Assembly: GCA_039715165.1 (NCBI GenBank) | Contig: JBDLHX010000031.1 | Location: 1 to 24,259 of the forward strand | Direction of reading: 5' to 3' | DNA: 24,259 nucleotides | DNA from: JAHEEL01 sp039715165 | GTDB taxonomy: Bacteria; Actinomycetota; Acidimicrobiia; Spongiisociales; UBA5794 | Shown: positions 1 through 6,897 of the stretch, piece by piece | Layout: each line of letters opens with the position of its first letter | How positions within the stretch are numbered: position 1 is the first letter of the stretch | Notes under the pieces: model-generated | The model's input: only the letters and a program-made list of their open reading frames with translations | What the model was told of the DNA's origin: nothing | Database searches by the model: none | Program-made: the position numbers and the translations under genes

Positions 1-1
1 C

Positions 2-433
2 CTGACGCCGATCGTTCCCGGACTCATCGATGAGCACCGCCTGTCCGGAGACGTGATGGAGTGGCAGTGGGTGCGCGCCTTCTCGCCGCTCGTCAACACG
101 TATGCCCTCGTCTTCCTCGCCGGCGGGGCTGCCTGGTCGGCGTGGATGTACTGGCGCCGCTCGGACCGTCCCGGGTCGCGAGTTCTCGGGAACGTCCTCA
201 TCGCCGTCGGGGCGATCCTTCCGGGCATCGGCGGTTCGTTCGCCAGGCTCGGTCGCGTCGAGGTGCTCTATGTGACAGAACTGATCGGCATCGTCCTCAT
301 CTGGGCGGGGTATGTGGCCATGACGCGTGTCACGGTCTCGTCGATCCACGCGGCTCAAGCCGTTGAAGCGAGCTCTCCCATTCCCGGCACCGAACCCCCG
401 GCAGAACTCGAGAGCGACACAGCGAGCCGGTGA
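2..433 (+). CDS. C-terminal part of an integral membrane protein of unknown function (5' end outside window)
   Basis: The reading frame is open from the first complete codon of the window, so the gene probably begins upstream; the GTG at 53 has no convincing ribosome binding site and is probably internal. The visible 143 residues contain about three hydrophobic segments: one near the Leu-Val-Phe-Leu-Ala stretch, one around Gly-Asn-Val-Leu-Ile-Ala-Val-Gly, and one around Ile-Gly-Ile-Val-Leu-Ile-Trp-Ala-Gly. They are joined by short Arg-rich loops, with a polar Glu/Pro-rich tail facing one side of the membrane. No catalytic motif is visible and I do not recognise the family. It is followed after about 100 bp by the EamA permease gene on the same strand. 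Confidence 0.6.
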   Translation: MTPIVPGLIDEHRLSGDVMEWQWVRAFSPLVNTYALVFLAGGAAWSAWMYWRRSDRPGSRVLGNVLIAVGAILPGIGGSFARLGRVEVLYVTELIGIVLIWAGYVAMTRVTVSSIHAAQAVEASSPIPGTEPPAELESDTASR

Positions 434-530
434 CCTCGAGGGAGAGGGCCTTCCGGGCGTCCCGTGGGTCGCGGTTCCGCCTACTGTCGTCTCGCGAATC
501 GGTATCGGCAACCGCGAGGTTCTTCTCGTT

Positions 531-1445
531 GTGAGCACGCCCAGCGGCGCACGCCGCCTCCTGACGACATCCGAAGGCCTGAACCGGGGTGACTTCACAC
601 CCCGCGACTGGGCCTTGTTCGTGTCGATCTCGCTCATATGGGGCTCGTCGTTCCTGCTCATGGCGATCGGTCTCGAAGCAATCGAACCGGGCCTGATCAC
701 GCTGCTGCGCGTCGGCCTCGGCGCCGGAGCGCTTTGGATGACGCCTCAGGCGAGGACGACTCGGATCGCCCGTGTCGACTGGCCACGACTCGTTGCGCTC
801 TCGTTCGTCTGGGTGGCGATCCCGTTCACGCTCTTCCCGATCGCCCAGCAACACATCAACTCCGCCGTCACGGGAATGCTCAACGGCGCAATGCCGATCT
901 TCGCCGCCCTCATCGCCGTTGGGATGCTGGGCCGCCTGCCCGCGTGGAAGACCATCGCAGGACTCATCATCGGGTTCGTCGGCATCATCGCCATCAGCTT
1001 GCCGTCGATCGGAGAAGGCCGCTCCGAGGCCCTCGGCGTGGCACTCGTCGTGCTCGCAACGGCTTGCTACGGACTCGCCGTGAATGTGGCCGCTCCGATC
1101 CAGCAGCGGTATGGGTCGATCCCGGTGATCGCGCGAATACTGGCTCTGGCCACCGTGTGGACGGCCCCGTTCGGGCTCATCGGCATCCCCGAGAGCACGT
1201 TCGAATGGGGGCCGTTCCTCGCCATTGCCGTCGCCGGCGTCGTCGGCACGGGCATCGCCTTCGTCATCATGGGGAGTCTCGTTGGCCGGGTCGGTTCGAC
1301 GCGGGCTTCGTTCATCACCTATGTGATCCCTGTCGTCGCGGTCGTCCTCGGCGTCCTGTTCCTCAACGACGAAGTGACGTCTCTCGCTCTCATCGGCACC
1401 GCGCTCGTCATCGCCGGGGCGCTGCTCGCCTCTCGTCGCGATTGA
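531..1445 (+). CDS. EamA/DMT-family transporter (10-TM permease)
   Basis: The 304-residue product has the composition and length of drug/metabolite transporter superfamily permeases, which usually have two EamA repeats of five membrane helices each. The first repeat begins with the typical Ile-Trp-Gly-Ser-Ser-Phe motif after a short cytoplasmic N-terminus. The second repeat ends with the characteristic stretch containing PVVAVVLGVLFLNDE, followed by a last helix and a short basic tail. I chose the GTG at 531 because it leaves a normal-length protein and has a GAGGT about 11 nt upstream. The open frame reaches back to 327, but the extra residues are polar and overlap the preceding gene. A TACTGT at 482-487 could be the -10 box. 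The substrate cannot be inferred. Transcription probably ends at the hairpin at 1460-1482. Confidence 0.85.
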   Translation: MSTPSGARRLLTTSEGLNRGDFTPRDWALFVSISLIWGSSFLLMAIGLEAIEPGLITLLRVGLGAGALWMTPQARTTRIARVDWPRLVALSFVWVAIPFTLFPIAQQHINSAVTGMLNGAMPIFAALIAVGMLGRLPAWKTIAGLIIGFVGIIAISLPSIGEGRSEALGVALVVLATACYGLAVNVAAPIQQRYGSIPVIARILALATVWTAPFGLIGIPESTFEWGPFLAIAVAGVVGTGIAFVIMGSLVGRVGSTRASFITYVIPVVAVVLGVLFLNDEVTSLALIGTALVIAGALLASRRD

Positions 1446-1459
1446 CTGCACGCAGTTGT

Positions 1460-1482
1460 GAGCTGTGAGCTACAGCTCTTTT
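1460..1482 (+). terminator. Intrinsic terminator of the EamA gene, overlapping the recR 3' end
   Basis: A perfect 7-bp stem GAGCTGT/ACAGCTC (1460-1466 with 1472-1478) encloses a 5-nt loop and is followed directly by TTTT. This is a rho-independent terminator layout for rightward transcripts. The recR stop codon, read leftward, lies inside the stem. The complementary strand has no T-tract on its 3' side. Confidence 0.6.
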
Positions 1483-2063
1483 CGGCCCGACAGTGCGCGA
1501 CCGAGTGTGATCTCGTCGGCGTAGTCGAGATCGCCACCGACGGGGAGACCCGACGCGAGTCTCGTCACCTTGACGCCGAGGGGCTTCAGCATCCGGGCGA
1601 GGAACATCGCGGTTGCGTCCCCCTCGAGCGTCGGATTCGACGCGACGATGACTTCGGCCACGTTCTCCGCGTCGATCCGATCAAGGAGCTCTCTTGCCCT
1701 CAGCTGATCCGGCCCAATCCCTTCGATCGGCGAGATCGCTCCACCGAGCACGTGATAGCGGCCGGCGAACTCCCCCGTCTTCTCGATCACCGGTATGTCC
1801 TGGGCACGCTCGATGACGCAAATCACGCTTGGGTCCCGACGCAAGTCCCTACAGATCGAGCACTCCTCTTCGGACGTCACGTTGAAGCAGCGTGAACAAA
1901 GCCGAACCTCGCGCCGCATCGAAGTAATCGCATCAGCGAGTCGTACGGCATCGGCTTCTTCAGCGTTCAACAGGTGAAAGGCGAGACGCTGCGCGCTCTT
2001 CTGCCCCACACCGGGCAGGCGCGCGAGCTCGTCGACGAGGCGTTGGACCGGGGGCTCAAACAT
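1470..2063 (-). CDS. recR: Recombination mediator protein RecR
   Basis: The 197-residue protein matches RecR in length and domain order. An N-terminal helix-hairpin-helix includes the LPGVGQKSAQRLAFHLL motif (about residues 16-32). A four-cysteine zinc site follows (C56, C59, C68, C71). A Toprim domain starts near residue 78 with VICVIERAQD and continues through the NPTLEGDATA motif, and the C-terminus holds LGRALSGRK. With RecO and RecF, RecR loads RecA at single-strand gaps during DNA repair. The ATG at 2063 overlaps the stop codon of ybaB as TGATG, so the two are translationally coupled. The last codons lie in the terminator hairpin of the convergent EamA gene. Confidence 0.97.
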   Translation of the reverse strand: MFEPPVQRLVDELARLPGVGQKSAQRLAFHLLNAEEADAVRLADAITSMRREVRLCSRCFNVTSEEECSICRDLRRDPSVICVIERAQDIPVIEKTGEFAGRYHVLGGAISPIEGIGPDQLRARELLDRIDAENVAEVIVASNPTLEGDATAMFLARMLKPLGVKVTRLASGLPVGGDLDYADEITLGRALSGRKEL

Positions 2064-2392
2064 CAGCCGAGGAGACCGCCCAGATCCATCCCACCTGCGA
2101 GGCCACCCATCGAGTCAGCCGCGTCGTTGGACGCTGCCGCAAGAGCCTGGTTCACGGCGGCGACAACGAGATCACCTGCCATCTCGGGATCGTCGGGATC
2201 GAGGACCGCCGGGTCGAAGTCGACCGATACGAGCTCACCCGATCCGCGAACGACAGCCTTCACGACCCCGCCACCGGCAGTGCCCTCGTAGGTCTTGGTC
2301 GCCAGCTCCTCCTGCGTCGCCTGGAGCTGCGCCTGCATCTGCTGCGCCTGGGCCATGAGCTGGCGCATGTCTTTGGGCATTCGCTGTGACAT
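2063..2392 (-). CDS. ybaB: YbaB/EbfC family nucleoid-associated protein
   Basis: The 109-residue product has the YbaB/EbfC form. A Met/Gln-rich N-terminal helix (MAQAQQMQAQLQ) is followed by the AGGGVVKAVVRGSGELVSV beta core. It ends in a helix with DLVVAAVNQALAAA and a Gly-rich tail. Members are small dimeric DNA-binding proteins usually encoded with recR and dnaX, as here. The ATG at 2392 is preceded, on this strand, by TACTCT and exactly seven nucleotides. That is the spacing expected if transcription starts at the ATG itself (leaderless), and there is no Shine-Dalgarno sequence. Its stop codon overlaps the recR start by one base. Confidence 0.95.
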   Translation of the reverse strand: MSQRMPKDMRQLMAQAQQMQAQLQATQEELATKTYEGTAGGGVVKAVVRGSGELVSVDFDPAVLDPDDPEMAGDLVVAAVNQALAAASNDAADSMGGLAGGMDLGGLLG

Positions 2393-2465
2393 GACCCAGA
2401 GAGTACTCAGTAGGCAGGACTTGGGCCGCGGACTGGGAACCGGCGGCTCGCTACTCTCTGACTCG
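2393..2465. promoter_or_regulatory. Divergent ybaB-recR / dnaX promoter with 9-bp inverted repeat
   Basis: The 73-bp gap holds CAGAGAGTA at 2397-2405 and its exact reverse complement TACTCTCTG at 2452-2460. Each contains a TANNNT -10 hexamer (TACTCT) pointing outward, 7 nt before the ybaB ATG and 8 nt before the dnaX ATG. Neither gene has a ribosome binding site, so both transcripts are probably leaderless. No clear -35 boxes are visible. There is no SRP RNA gene here, although one often sits near dnaX in other bacteria. Confidence 0.6.
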
Positions 2466-4274
2466 ATGTCGACCTACCAGGCCCTTTACCGCAAGTATCG
2501 CCCGCAACGGTTCGACGAGGTCATCGGTCAGGACCACGTCGTCGGGACGCTCTCCCACGAAGTCACAGACGCGAAGGTCGCCCATGCGTACCTCTTCGCC
2601 GGGCCGAGAGGCACCGGGAAGACGACGTCGGCGCGCCTTCTCGCAAAGGCGCTCAACTGCACGAACCGGGCGGTGGACGGCGAGCCCTGCAACGAGTGTG
2701 ACTCCTGTCTTGCCATCACCGAGGGGACGTCCCTCGACGTCATCGAACTCGATGCTGCGTCGCACAACAAGGTCGAAGACGTTCGGGAGATACGGGTCAA
2801 CGTCGGGACCGTCGCAGCAGCAGAAGGTGCCCACCGCGTCTACATCCTCGACGAGGCGCACATGCTGTCTCGCGCTGCAGGCAATGCACTGCTCAAGACG
2901 CTCGAGGAGCCGCCGGAGCACGTCATCTTCGTCCTCGCGACGACCGAGCCGTACAAGCTCCTCGACACGATCAGGAGCCGATCGCAGCGGTTCGACTTCC
3001 ACCCGGTGTCATCCGAGACGCTGATCACGTTCCTCGGCGACATCGCCGGACGCGAGGGCTTCTCGACGGACCACGCCTCTCTCGCGATGATCGCAACCCA
3101 CTCACGGGGGTCGGTGCGGGACTCGCTGAGCCTTCTTGAACAGGTGGCTGCGCTCGGCAATGGCACTGTCTCCTCAGAGGGCGTCACCCGTGCGCTCGGC
3201 CTCGCCGAGGATGAGGCGTTCACCAAACTCGCCGAGGCGATCGCCGCCCAAGACGCCCCGGCCGCGCTCGGCCTCGTCGCCCGGCTCGCGTCCCAGGGCG
3301 CCGATCTGCGTCGGTTCGTCGCGGATGCGCTCGGCTTCTTTCGCGGCATCTTCCTGGCGCAGTATGCGCCGAACCTCGAGGAGATCACCGACGAGCCTCC
3401 GGAGATCCTCGACGAGTGGCGGCGACAGTCCCGCGTCGTGTCGTCCCCCGACGTCCTGCGGGCAATCGACCGGTTCTCCGAAGCCCTCCTTCATCTCCGG
3501 CAAGGCCGGGAAGAACGGCTCGTCCTCGAACTCACGCTCATCCGCCTCACACGGCCCGAGACGGCGCTCGATGCCGGGTCGCTCGCGTCGAGGATCGAAC
3601 GGCTGGAGAGAGATGCACGAGCGGCGGCGCTTGCCCCGCAACCCCAAGCCCCAAGCCCCAAGCCGCAAGTGCCCGAGCAGACAGCCGACAGCGAACAGCC
3701 AACAGCCGCCGAGGCACCGAGTACTCCTGTCCACGACACACCGGTGCCGGCTGCCGAACCCCCCGCCGCAGCGGAACAGGAGGTTCCCCAAGAGCCTGTC
3801 CCCCCGGACAAAGGGGGGGACGCGGAGGAGCCGGCAGGCTCCGACGCAGGGGGGACCGTGAGCCTCGAACCGGAGACTGAACTCACACTCGCAGCGTTCT
3901 CAACAGCGTGGCCCGTCATCGTCGCTCGGATCCGCTCAGACTTCGGGGCGCGCCGACACGCATTCGTCAAGGTTGCGGAGCCCCGCTCGATCGACGGCTC
4001 GGTCGCCGTCCTCACGCTCCCCACCCACCAGCACTTCCACCTCGAACAACTCAACGCCGACGATGAGCTCCAATCGGCTCTAGAACGCATCGCTACCGAA
4101 ACTCTCGGCACCGCCGTCACACTCGTCTTCCGATCAGACGACGACTCCACGCCGGTGGCCGACGAGCCGGAGCGGGCCCCCGACGCCGACGATCTCGACG
4201 ACGGCCCAGCCCGGCAGGAGAGTCCCACCGACGTGATCGCCGACCTGCTCGGCGGGAAGATCGTCGAGAGCTGA
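2466..4274 (+). CDS. dnaX: DNA polymerase III subunit gamma/tau
   Basis: The 602-residue protein is the clamp-loader ATPase. It has the YRKYRPQRFDEVIGQ N-terminal motif, Walker A GPRGTGKTT (46-54) and a zinc site (C65, C75, C78, C81). Walker B VYILDEAH (125-132) and the sensor stretch LATTEP (157-162) follow, and the clamp-loader domains run to about residue 380. A Pro/Ala/Glu-rich linker (about 390-470) leads to a C-terminal tau-like domain. I chose the ATG at 2466 because the family N-terminus begins there and a TACTCT -10 box lies 8 nt upstream; the frame stays open to 2295 but would overlap ybaB. The linker DNA contains a heptanucleotide tandem repeat (3642-3669) and a complete dispersed palindromic element (3798-3856) translated as residues 445-464. 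The nucleotidase gene starts two bases after the stop. Confidence 0.96.
   Translation: MSTYQALYRKYRPQRFDEVIGQDHVVGTLSHEVTDAKVAHAYLFAGPRGTGKTTSARLLAKALNCTNRAVDGEPCNECDSCLAITEGTSLDVIELDAASHNKVEDVREIRVNVGTVAAAEGAHRVYILDEAHMLSRAAGNALLKTLEEPPEHVIFVLATTEPYKLLDTIRSRSQRFDFHPVSSETLITFLGDIAGREGFSTDHASLAMIATHSRGSVRDSLSLLEQVAALGNGTVSSEGVTRALGLAEDEAFTKLAEAIAAQDAPAALGLVARLASQGADLRRFVADALGFFRGIFLAQYAPNLEEITDEPPEILDEWRRQSRVVSSPDVLRAIDRFSEALLHLRQGREERLVLELTLIRLTRPETALDAGSLASRIERLERDARAAALAPQPQAPSPKPQVPEQTADSEQPTAAEAPSTPVHDTPVPAAEPPAAAEQEVPQEPVPPDKGGDAEEPAGSDAGGTVSLEPETELTLAAFSTAWPVIVARIRSDFGARRHAFVKVAEPRSIDGSVAVLTLPTHQHFHLEQLNADDELQSALERIATETLGTAVTLVFRSDDDSTPVADEPERAPDADDLDDGPARQESPTDVIADLLGGKIVES
3642..3669 (+). 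repeat. Heptanucleotide tandem repeat inside dnaX
   Basis: Three exact CCCCAAG units and a fourth, CCGCAAG, lie head to tail in the dnaX linker, coding for Pro/Gln/Ser/Lys-rich residues. The unit length is not a multiple of three, so gain or loss of one copy would shift the frame. A looser run of AACAGCC-like words follows to about 3706. Confidence 0.75.
3798..3856 (+). repeat. Dispersed palindromic element (copy 1) inserted in frame in dnaX
   Basis: The modules occur in the same order as in the intergenic copies at 12118-12179 and 23902-23960. GTCCCCCC (3798-3805) comes first, then a short spacer and GGGGGGAC (3814-3821). GCG (3822-3824) is followed by the hairpin GGAGCC/GGCTCC (3827-3832 with 3837-3842) and CGC (3845-3847). 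The copy ends with AGGGGGGAC (3848-3856). It begins on a codon boundary and has no stop in the dnaX frame. The encoded residues 445-464 are Gly/Asp/Glu/Pro-rich. The start, end and module order agree with the other copies, so chance similarity is unlikely. Confidence 0.8.
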
Positions 4275-4276
4275 CC

Positions 4277-4825
4277 GTGCGACTCGGGATCGACCTCGAC
4301 GGCGTCGTCGCCGACTTCGCCACCGGCTGGGTGAGCCGATACAACGACGAGTTCGACTCCGACGTCAGCTCCGACCAGGTAGACCATTGGGATGCGATGG
4401 GCTACCTCACGCACTTCGAGTCGATGGGCGCGTTCTGGCGATGGGCGGCACGCGGTGAGCGCGGCTCCGTGTTCCGCCATCTCGAGACGTACCCGGGTGC
4501 GCTCGAGACACTCGGGCGCCTGAGTCGGAATCACGAGATCGTCATCATCACGGCGAAGCCCGAATGGGCCATTCACGACACGTTCGCCTGGATGGCCGAC
4601 CACAAGATCCCGACACGCGAGATCCACGTCACCGAGGCGAAGTGGCGGGTCCCGTGCGACGTCTACCTCGACGACTCCCCGCGCCAGATCGACGAACTGC
4701 ACCGCAACCGCCCAGAGGCGGTCGTGTGCCGCTTCGTTCGACCCTGGAACGAGCCGGTCTTCGGGGTTCGCGACGTCAAAGACTGGAACGAGTTCGAGAC
4801 GCTCGTCGACGCCAAATGGTGCTGA
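4277..4825 (+). CDS. HAD-superfamily hydrolase, 5'(3')-deoxyribonucleotidase-like
   Basis: The 182-residue protein shows the four HAD motifs. Motif I is GIDLDGVVADF near the N-terminus, with the nucleophile and acid aspartates spaced DxD. Motif II is VIIITAKPEW. A lysine follows in TEAKWRV, and motif IV is DVYLDDSPRQ. The length and the DLDGVVADF opening resemble the 5' nucleotidase, deoxy (type C) group, which removes phosphate from pyrimidine deoxynucleotides, but the substrate is inferred only from family resemblance. The GTG at 4277 gives the expected N-terminus at motif I and lies two bases after the dnaX stop, so the gene is probably co-transcribed with dnaX. It is followed by an 86-bp gap with a promoter for the phn genes. 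Confidence 0.8.
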   Translation: MRLGIDLDGVVADFATGWVSRYNDEFDSDVSSDQVDHWDAMGYLTHFESMGAFWRWAARGERGSVFRHLETYPGALETLGRLSRNHEIVIITAKPEWAIHDTFAWMADHKIPTREIHVTEAKWRVPCDVYLDDSPRQIDELHRNRPEAVVCRFVRPWNEPVFGVRDVKDWNEFETLVDAKWC

Positions 4826-4851
4826 CCTGTTTCGCTCCCAATCCGCAGCAC

Positions 4852-4911
4852 TAGTAAACTGGAAATGGCTAGCTCGGGTGCGGACCGCGCCCGTGAGACA
4901 CAGGAGTAGGA
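4852..4911 (+). promoter_or_regulatory. Candidate phnD promoter and structured 5' leader
   Basis: TAAACT at 4855-4860 fits a TANNNT -10 box; the -35 region is weak. The predicted leader of about 45 nt contains an 8-bp stem (4875-4882 with 4886-4893, one G-T pair, 3-nt loop). An AGGAG ribosome binding site precedes the phnD ATG. The stem could instead serve as a weak terminator for the upstream operon, but no T-tract follows. Confidence 0.4.
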
Positions 4912-6069
4912 ATGAAGAAAACCCCCCTGGTCATGCTGGTACTCGCCTTCGCCATGCTCGTCGCTTCATGCGCGAGCACAGGTGAGGAAGAGGCCACGAC
5001 CGCAGCCCCCGAAGAGACCACCACAACGGCGGCCGAAGCGGGTACTGAAGAGACAACTACGACCGCAGCTGAAGAGACCACGACCACAGAGGCAGATCCG
5101 AAGGCCGACTGGCCGGAGAAGATCCTCTACGGCTTCATCCCGTCGGAGAAGCAGGAGAAGCTCGGTGACACGGTCCAGCCATACATGGACTACCTCACCA
5201 CAGAGCTCGGTATCGAATTCGAGGGTGTCATCACCGCCGACTACAACGGCCTCGTCGTCGCCATGGGCGCCGGCAACGCCGACCTCGGCGCATTCGGCCC
5301 CTTCGGCTACATCCAGGCTCAGGAGCAGTACCCGGACATTGAGGTGCTCATCCAGTCGATCCGCTACGGATCCGACCTCTACCACGGCCAGTGGTTCACG
5401 AACGACGCGTCGATCTGCACGGACGAGCCGGTCGTCGGCGCGTACGAGTGGATTGATGGCGTTCCGACGATCGTCGATTCGACCGAGGCGAAGGCGCTCC
5501 AGGTTGGCTGGGCGTACGTTGACGGCGAGCTGACACAAGAAGTCCTGGAAGACGGCACCGAGGTCGCAAAGGGTCTCGTCTGCACCGCACCGCTCGAAGC
5601 GGTTGTTGGTAAGACGGTCGCCTTCACGAGCGCGACGTCGACCTCCGGCGGCGTGTTCCCGCAGCTCCAGCTCTTCAACCTGGGCATCGACATCGAGAAC
5701 GACATCGAGTACCAGTACCTGACGTCGCATGACGCCACCGTCCAGGCCGTCTACAACGGCGACTACGACATCGGCCTCAGCTTCGACGACGCCCGCCGCA
5801 CCCTCCGCAAGGAGAAGACGGACGTGGGCGAGAAGGTGATCGTGTTCAACGTCACCGACGACATCCCGAACGACATCGTCGCCGTTCGCGGTGGTCTGCC
5901 GGAGAACTTGAAGCAGGCGATCTTCGACGCCACGAAGGCCTACCTCGGCACCGAGGAAGGCGAGCTGGTCTTCGACGAGATCTACGGATGGACCGACATC
6001 CGTGCCGCCGAAGACGCCGACTTCGACGTCGTCCGCGAAGCAGCCGTGAAACTCGGCGTTTCCGAGTAG
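4912..6069 (+). CDS. phnD: Phosphonate/phosphite-type ABC transporter substrate-binding lipoprotein
   Basis: The 385-residue protein starts with a lipoprotein signal peptide (MKKTPLVMLVLAFAMLVASC, lipidated Cys20). A Thr/Glu/Ala-rich spacer of about 35 residues, mostly ETTTT repeats, follows, as is common for actinobacterial lipoproteins. The rest is a PhnD-type periplasmic-binding fold. It includes the region around ADYNGLVVAMGAGNADLGAFGPFGY, the AFTSATSTSGGVFP motif and SHDATVQAVYNGDYDIG near the hinge. It would capture a phosphonate, phosphite or related phosphorus compound outside the membrane and deliver it to the two PhnE permeases. A good AGGAG lies just upstream of the ATG. It is followed by a strong hairpin and then phnC. 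The substrate cannot be fixed from sequence, because no C-P lyase or PtxD gene is in the window. Confidence 0.9.
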   Translation: MKKTPLVMLVLAFAMLVASCASTGEEEATTAAPEETTTTAAEAGTEETTTTAAEETTTTEADPKADWPEKILYGFIPSEKQEKLGDTVQPYMDYLTTELGIEFEGVITADYNGLVVAMGAGNADLGAFGPFGYIQAQEQYPDIEVLIQSIRYGSDLYHGQWFTNDASICTDEPVVGAYEWIDGVPTIVDSTEAKALQVGWAYVDGELTQEVLEDGTEVAKGLVCTAPLEAVVGKTVAFTSATSTSGGVFPQLQLFNLGIDIENDIEYQYLTSHDATVQAVYNGDYDIGLSFDDARRTLRKEKTDVGEKVIVFNVTDDIPNDIVAVRGGLPENLKQAIFDATKAYLGTEEGELVFDEIYGWTDIRAAEDADFDVVREAAVKLGVSE

Positions 6070-6081
6070 TAGGAACGGATA

Positions 6082-6110
6082 CCGGGGGCCGGCCAAGCGT
6101 CGGCCCCCGG
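6082..6110 (+). promoter_or_regulatory. Strong intercistronic stem-loop between phnD and phnC
   Basis: CCGGGGGCCG (6082-6091) pairs perfectly with CGGCCCCCGG (6101-6110) around a 9-nt loop. No T-tract follows, so it is unlikely to be a full terminator. Such hairpins after binding-protein genes often stabilise the upstream mRNA or reduce read-through, giving excess binding protein over membrane subunits. Confidence 0.6.
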
Positions 6111-6126
6111 GCCTTCCCTCCACCTC

Positions 6127-6897
6127 ATGGGCTTCATCGACTTCACGAACACCTCCGTCACCTATCCGGGTGGCCTCACCGCGCTCAACGACGTCACTCT
6201 GACTATTGACGAAGGCGAGTTCGTCGTCGTCGTCGGTCTCTCCGGCGCCGGAAAGTCGACAATGCTTCGCGCGATCAACGGGCTCGTGCCGGTCTCCGGC
6301 TCGGTTCTCGTCGATGGACGCGAGGTCGTTGGCGCTTCCTCTGCCGAGCTACGAGCGATCCGCTCAGACGTCGGCATGATCTTCCAGACGTTCAACCTCG
6401 TGAACCGTTCGCGCGTCGTCAACAACGCGCTCATGGGCAGGCTCTCGATGGTGCCGCGTTGGCGCACGATGCTCGGACTCTGGCCGGATGAGGACAAGGA
6501 GATCGCACTCCAGTCGCTCGAACGCGTCGGCATCGTCGAGAAGGCGTACATTCGAGCGTCGGACCTCTCAGGCGGACAGCAGCAGCGCGTCGGCATCGCC
6601 CGCGCTCTCGCCCAGGAGCCGAAGATCATCCTCGCCGACGAACCGGTCGCCTCGCTCGATCCGGTGACGTCGCACATGGTGATGCGCGACCTCCAGCGCA
6701 TCAATCGCGAGATGGGCATCACGACGCTCATCAACCTCCACTTCCTCGACCTTGCCCGCCAATACGGCAGGCGCCTCATCGGCCTCAACGACGGCCGGGT
6801 CGTCTTCGACGGTGACATCGCCGACGTCGACGATGAGGTGTTCCGCGGCATCTACGGGCGAGCGATCACCCCAGACGACCTGCTCGAGAACGCGTGA
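6127..6897 (+). CDS. phnC: Phosphonate/phosphite-type ABC transporter ATP-binding protein
   Basis: The 256-residue ATPase has Walker A GLSGAGKST (37-45), a Q-loop in MIFQTFNL, the signature LSGGQQQR (147-154) and Walker B KIILADEP (166-173). The switch histidine is in INLHFLDLARQY. The sequence around FNLVNRSRVVNNALMGRL matches the PhnC subfamily rather than general amino-acid importers. It powers uptake of the PhnD ligand. The ATG at 6127 has no obvious ribosome binding site; translation may depend on the preceding hairpin region. Its stop overlaps the phnE1 start as GTGA. Confidence 0.93.
   Translation: MGFIDFTNTSVTYPGGLTALNDVTLTIDEGEFVVVVGLSGAGKSTMLRAINGLVPVSGSVLVDGREVVGASSAELRAIRSDVGMIFQTFNLVNRSRVVNNALMGRLSMVPRWRTMLGLWPDEDKEIALQSLERVGIVEKAYIRASDLSGGQQQRVGIARALAQEPKIILADEPVASLDPVTSHMVMRDLQRINREMGITTLINLHFLDLARQYGRRLIGLNDGRVVFDGDIADVDDEVFRGIYGRAITPDDLLENA

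Noticed and set aside
327..530. Upstream extension of the EamA frame
   Set aside because: It overlaps the preceding membrane gene, is polar and exceeds the family length.
330..1451. Long open frame on the minus strand opposite the EamA gene
   Set aside because: Its composition is Asp/Arg/Glu-rich with no domain, as expected for the shadow of a GC-rich gene; the plus-strand permease is clear.
2393..2465. Signal recognition particle RNA gene next to dnaX
   Set aside because: The gap is only 73 bp and lacks the conserved SRP RNA tetraloop and helix 8 sequence.
3491..4702. 403-codon open frame on the minus strand opposite dnaX and the nucleotidase
   Set aside because: Ser/Arg-rich translation without motifs, spanning two recognised genes and the gap between them.
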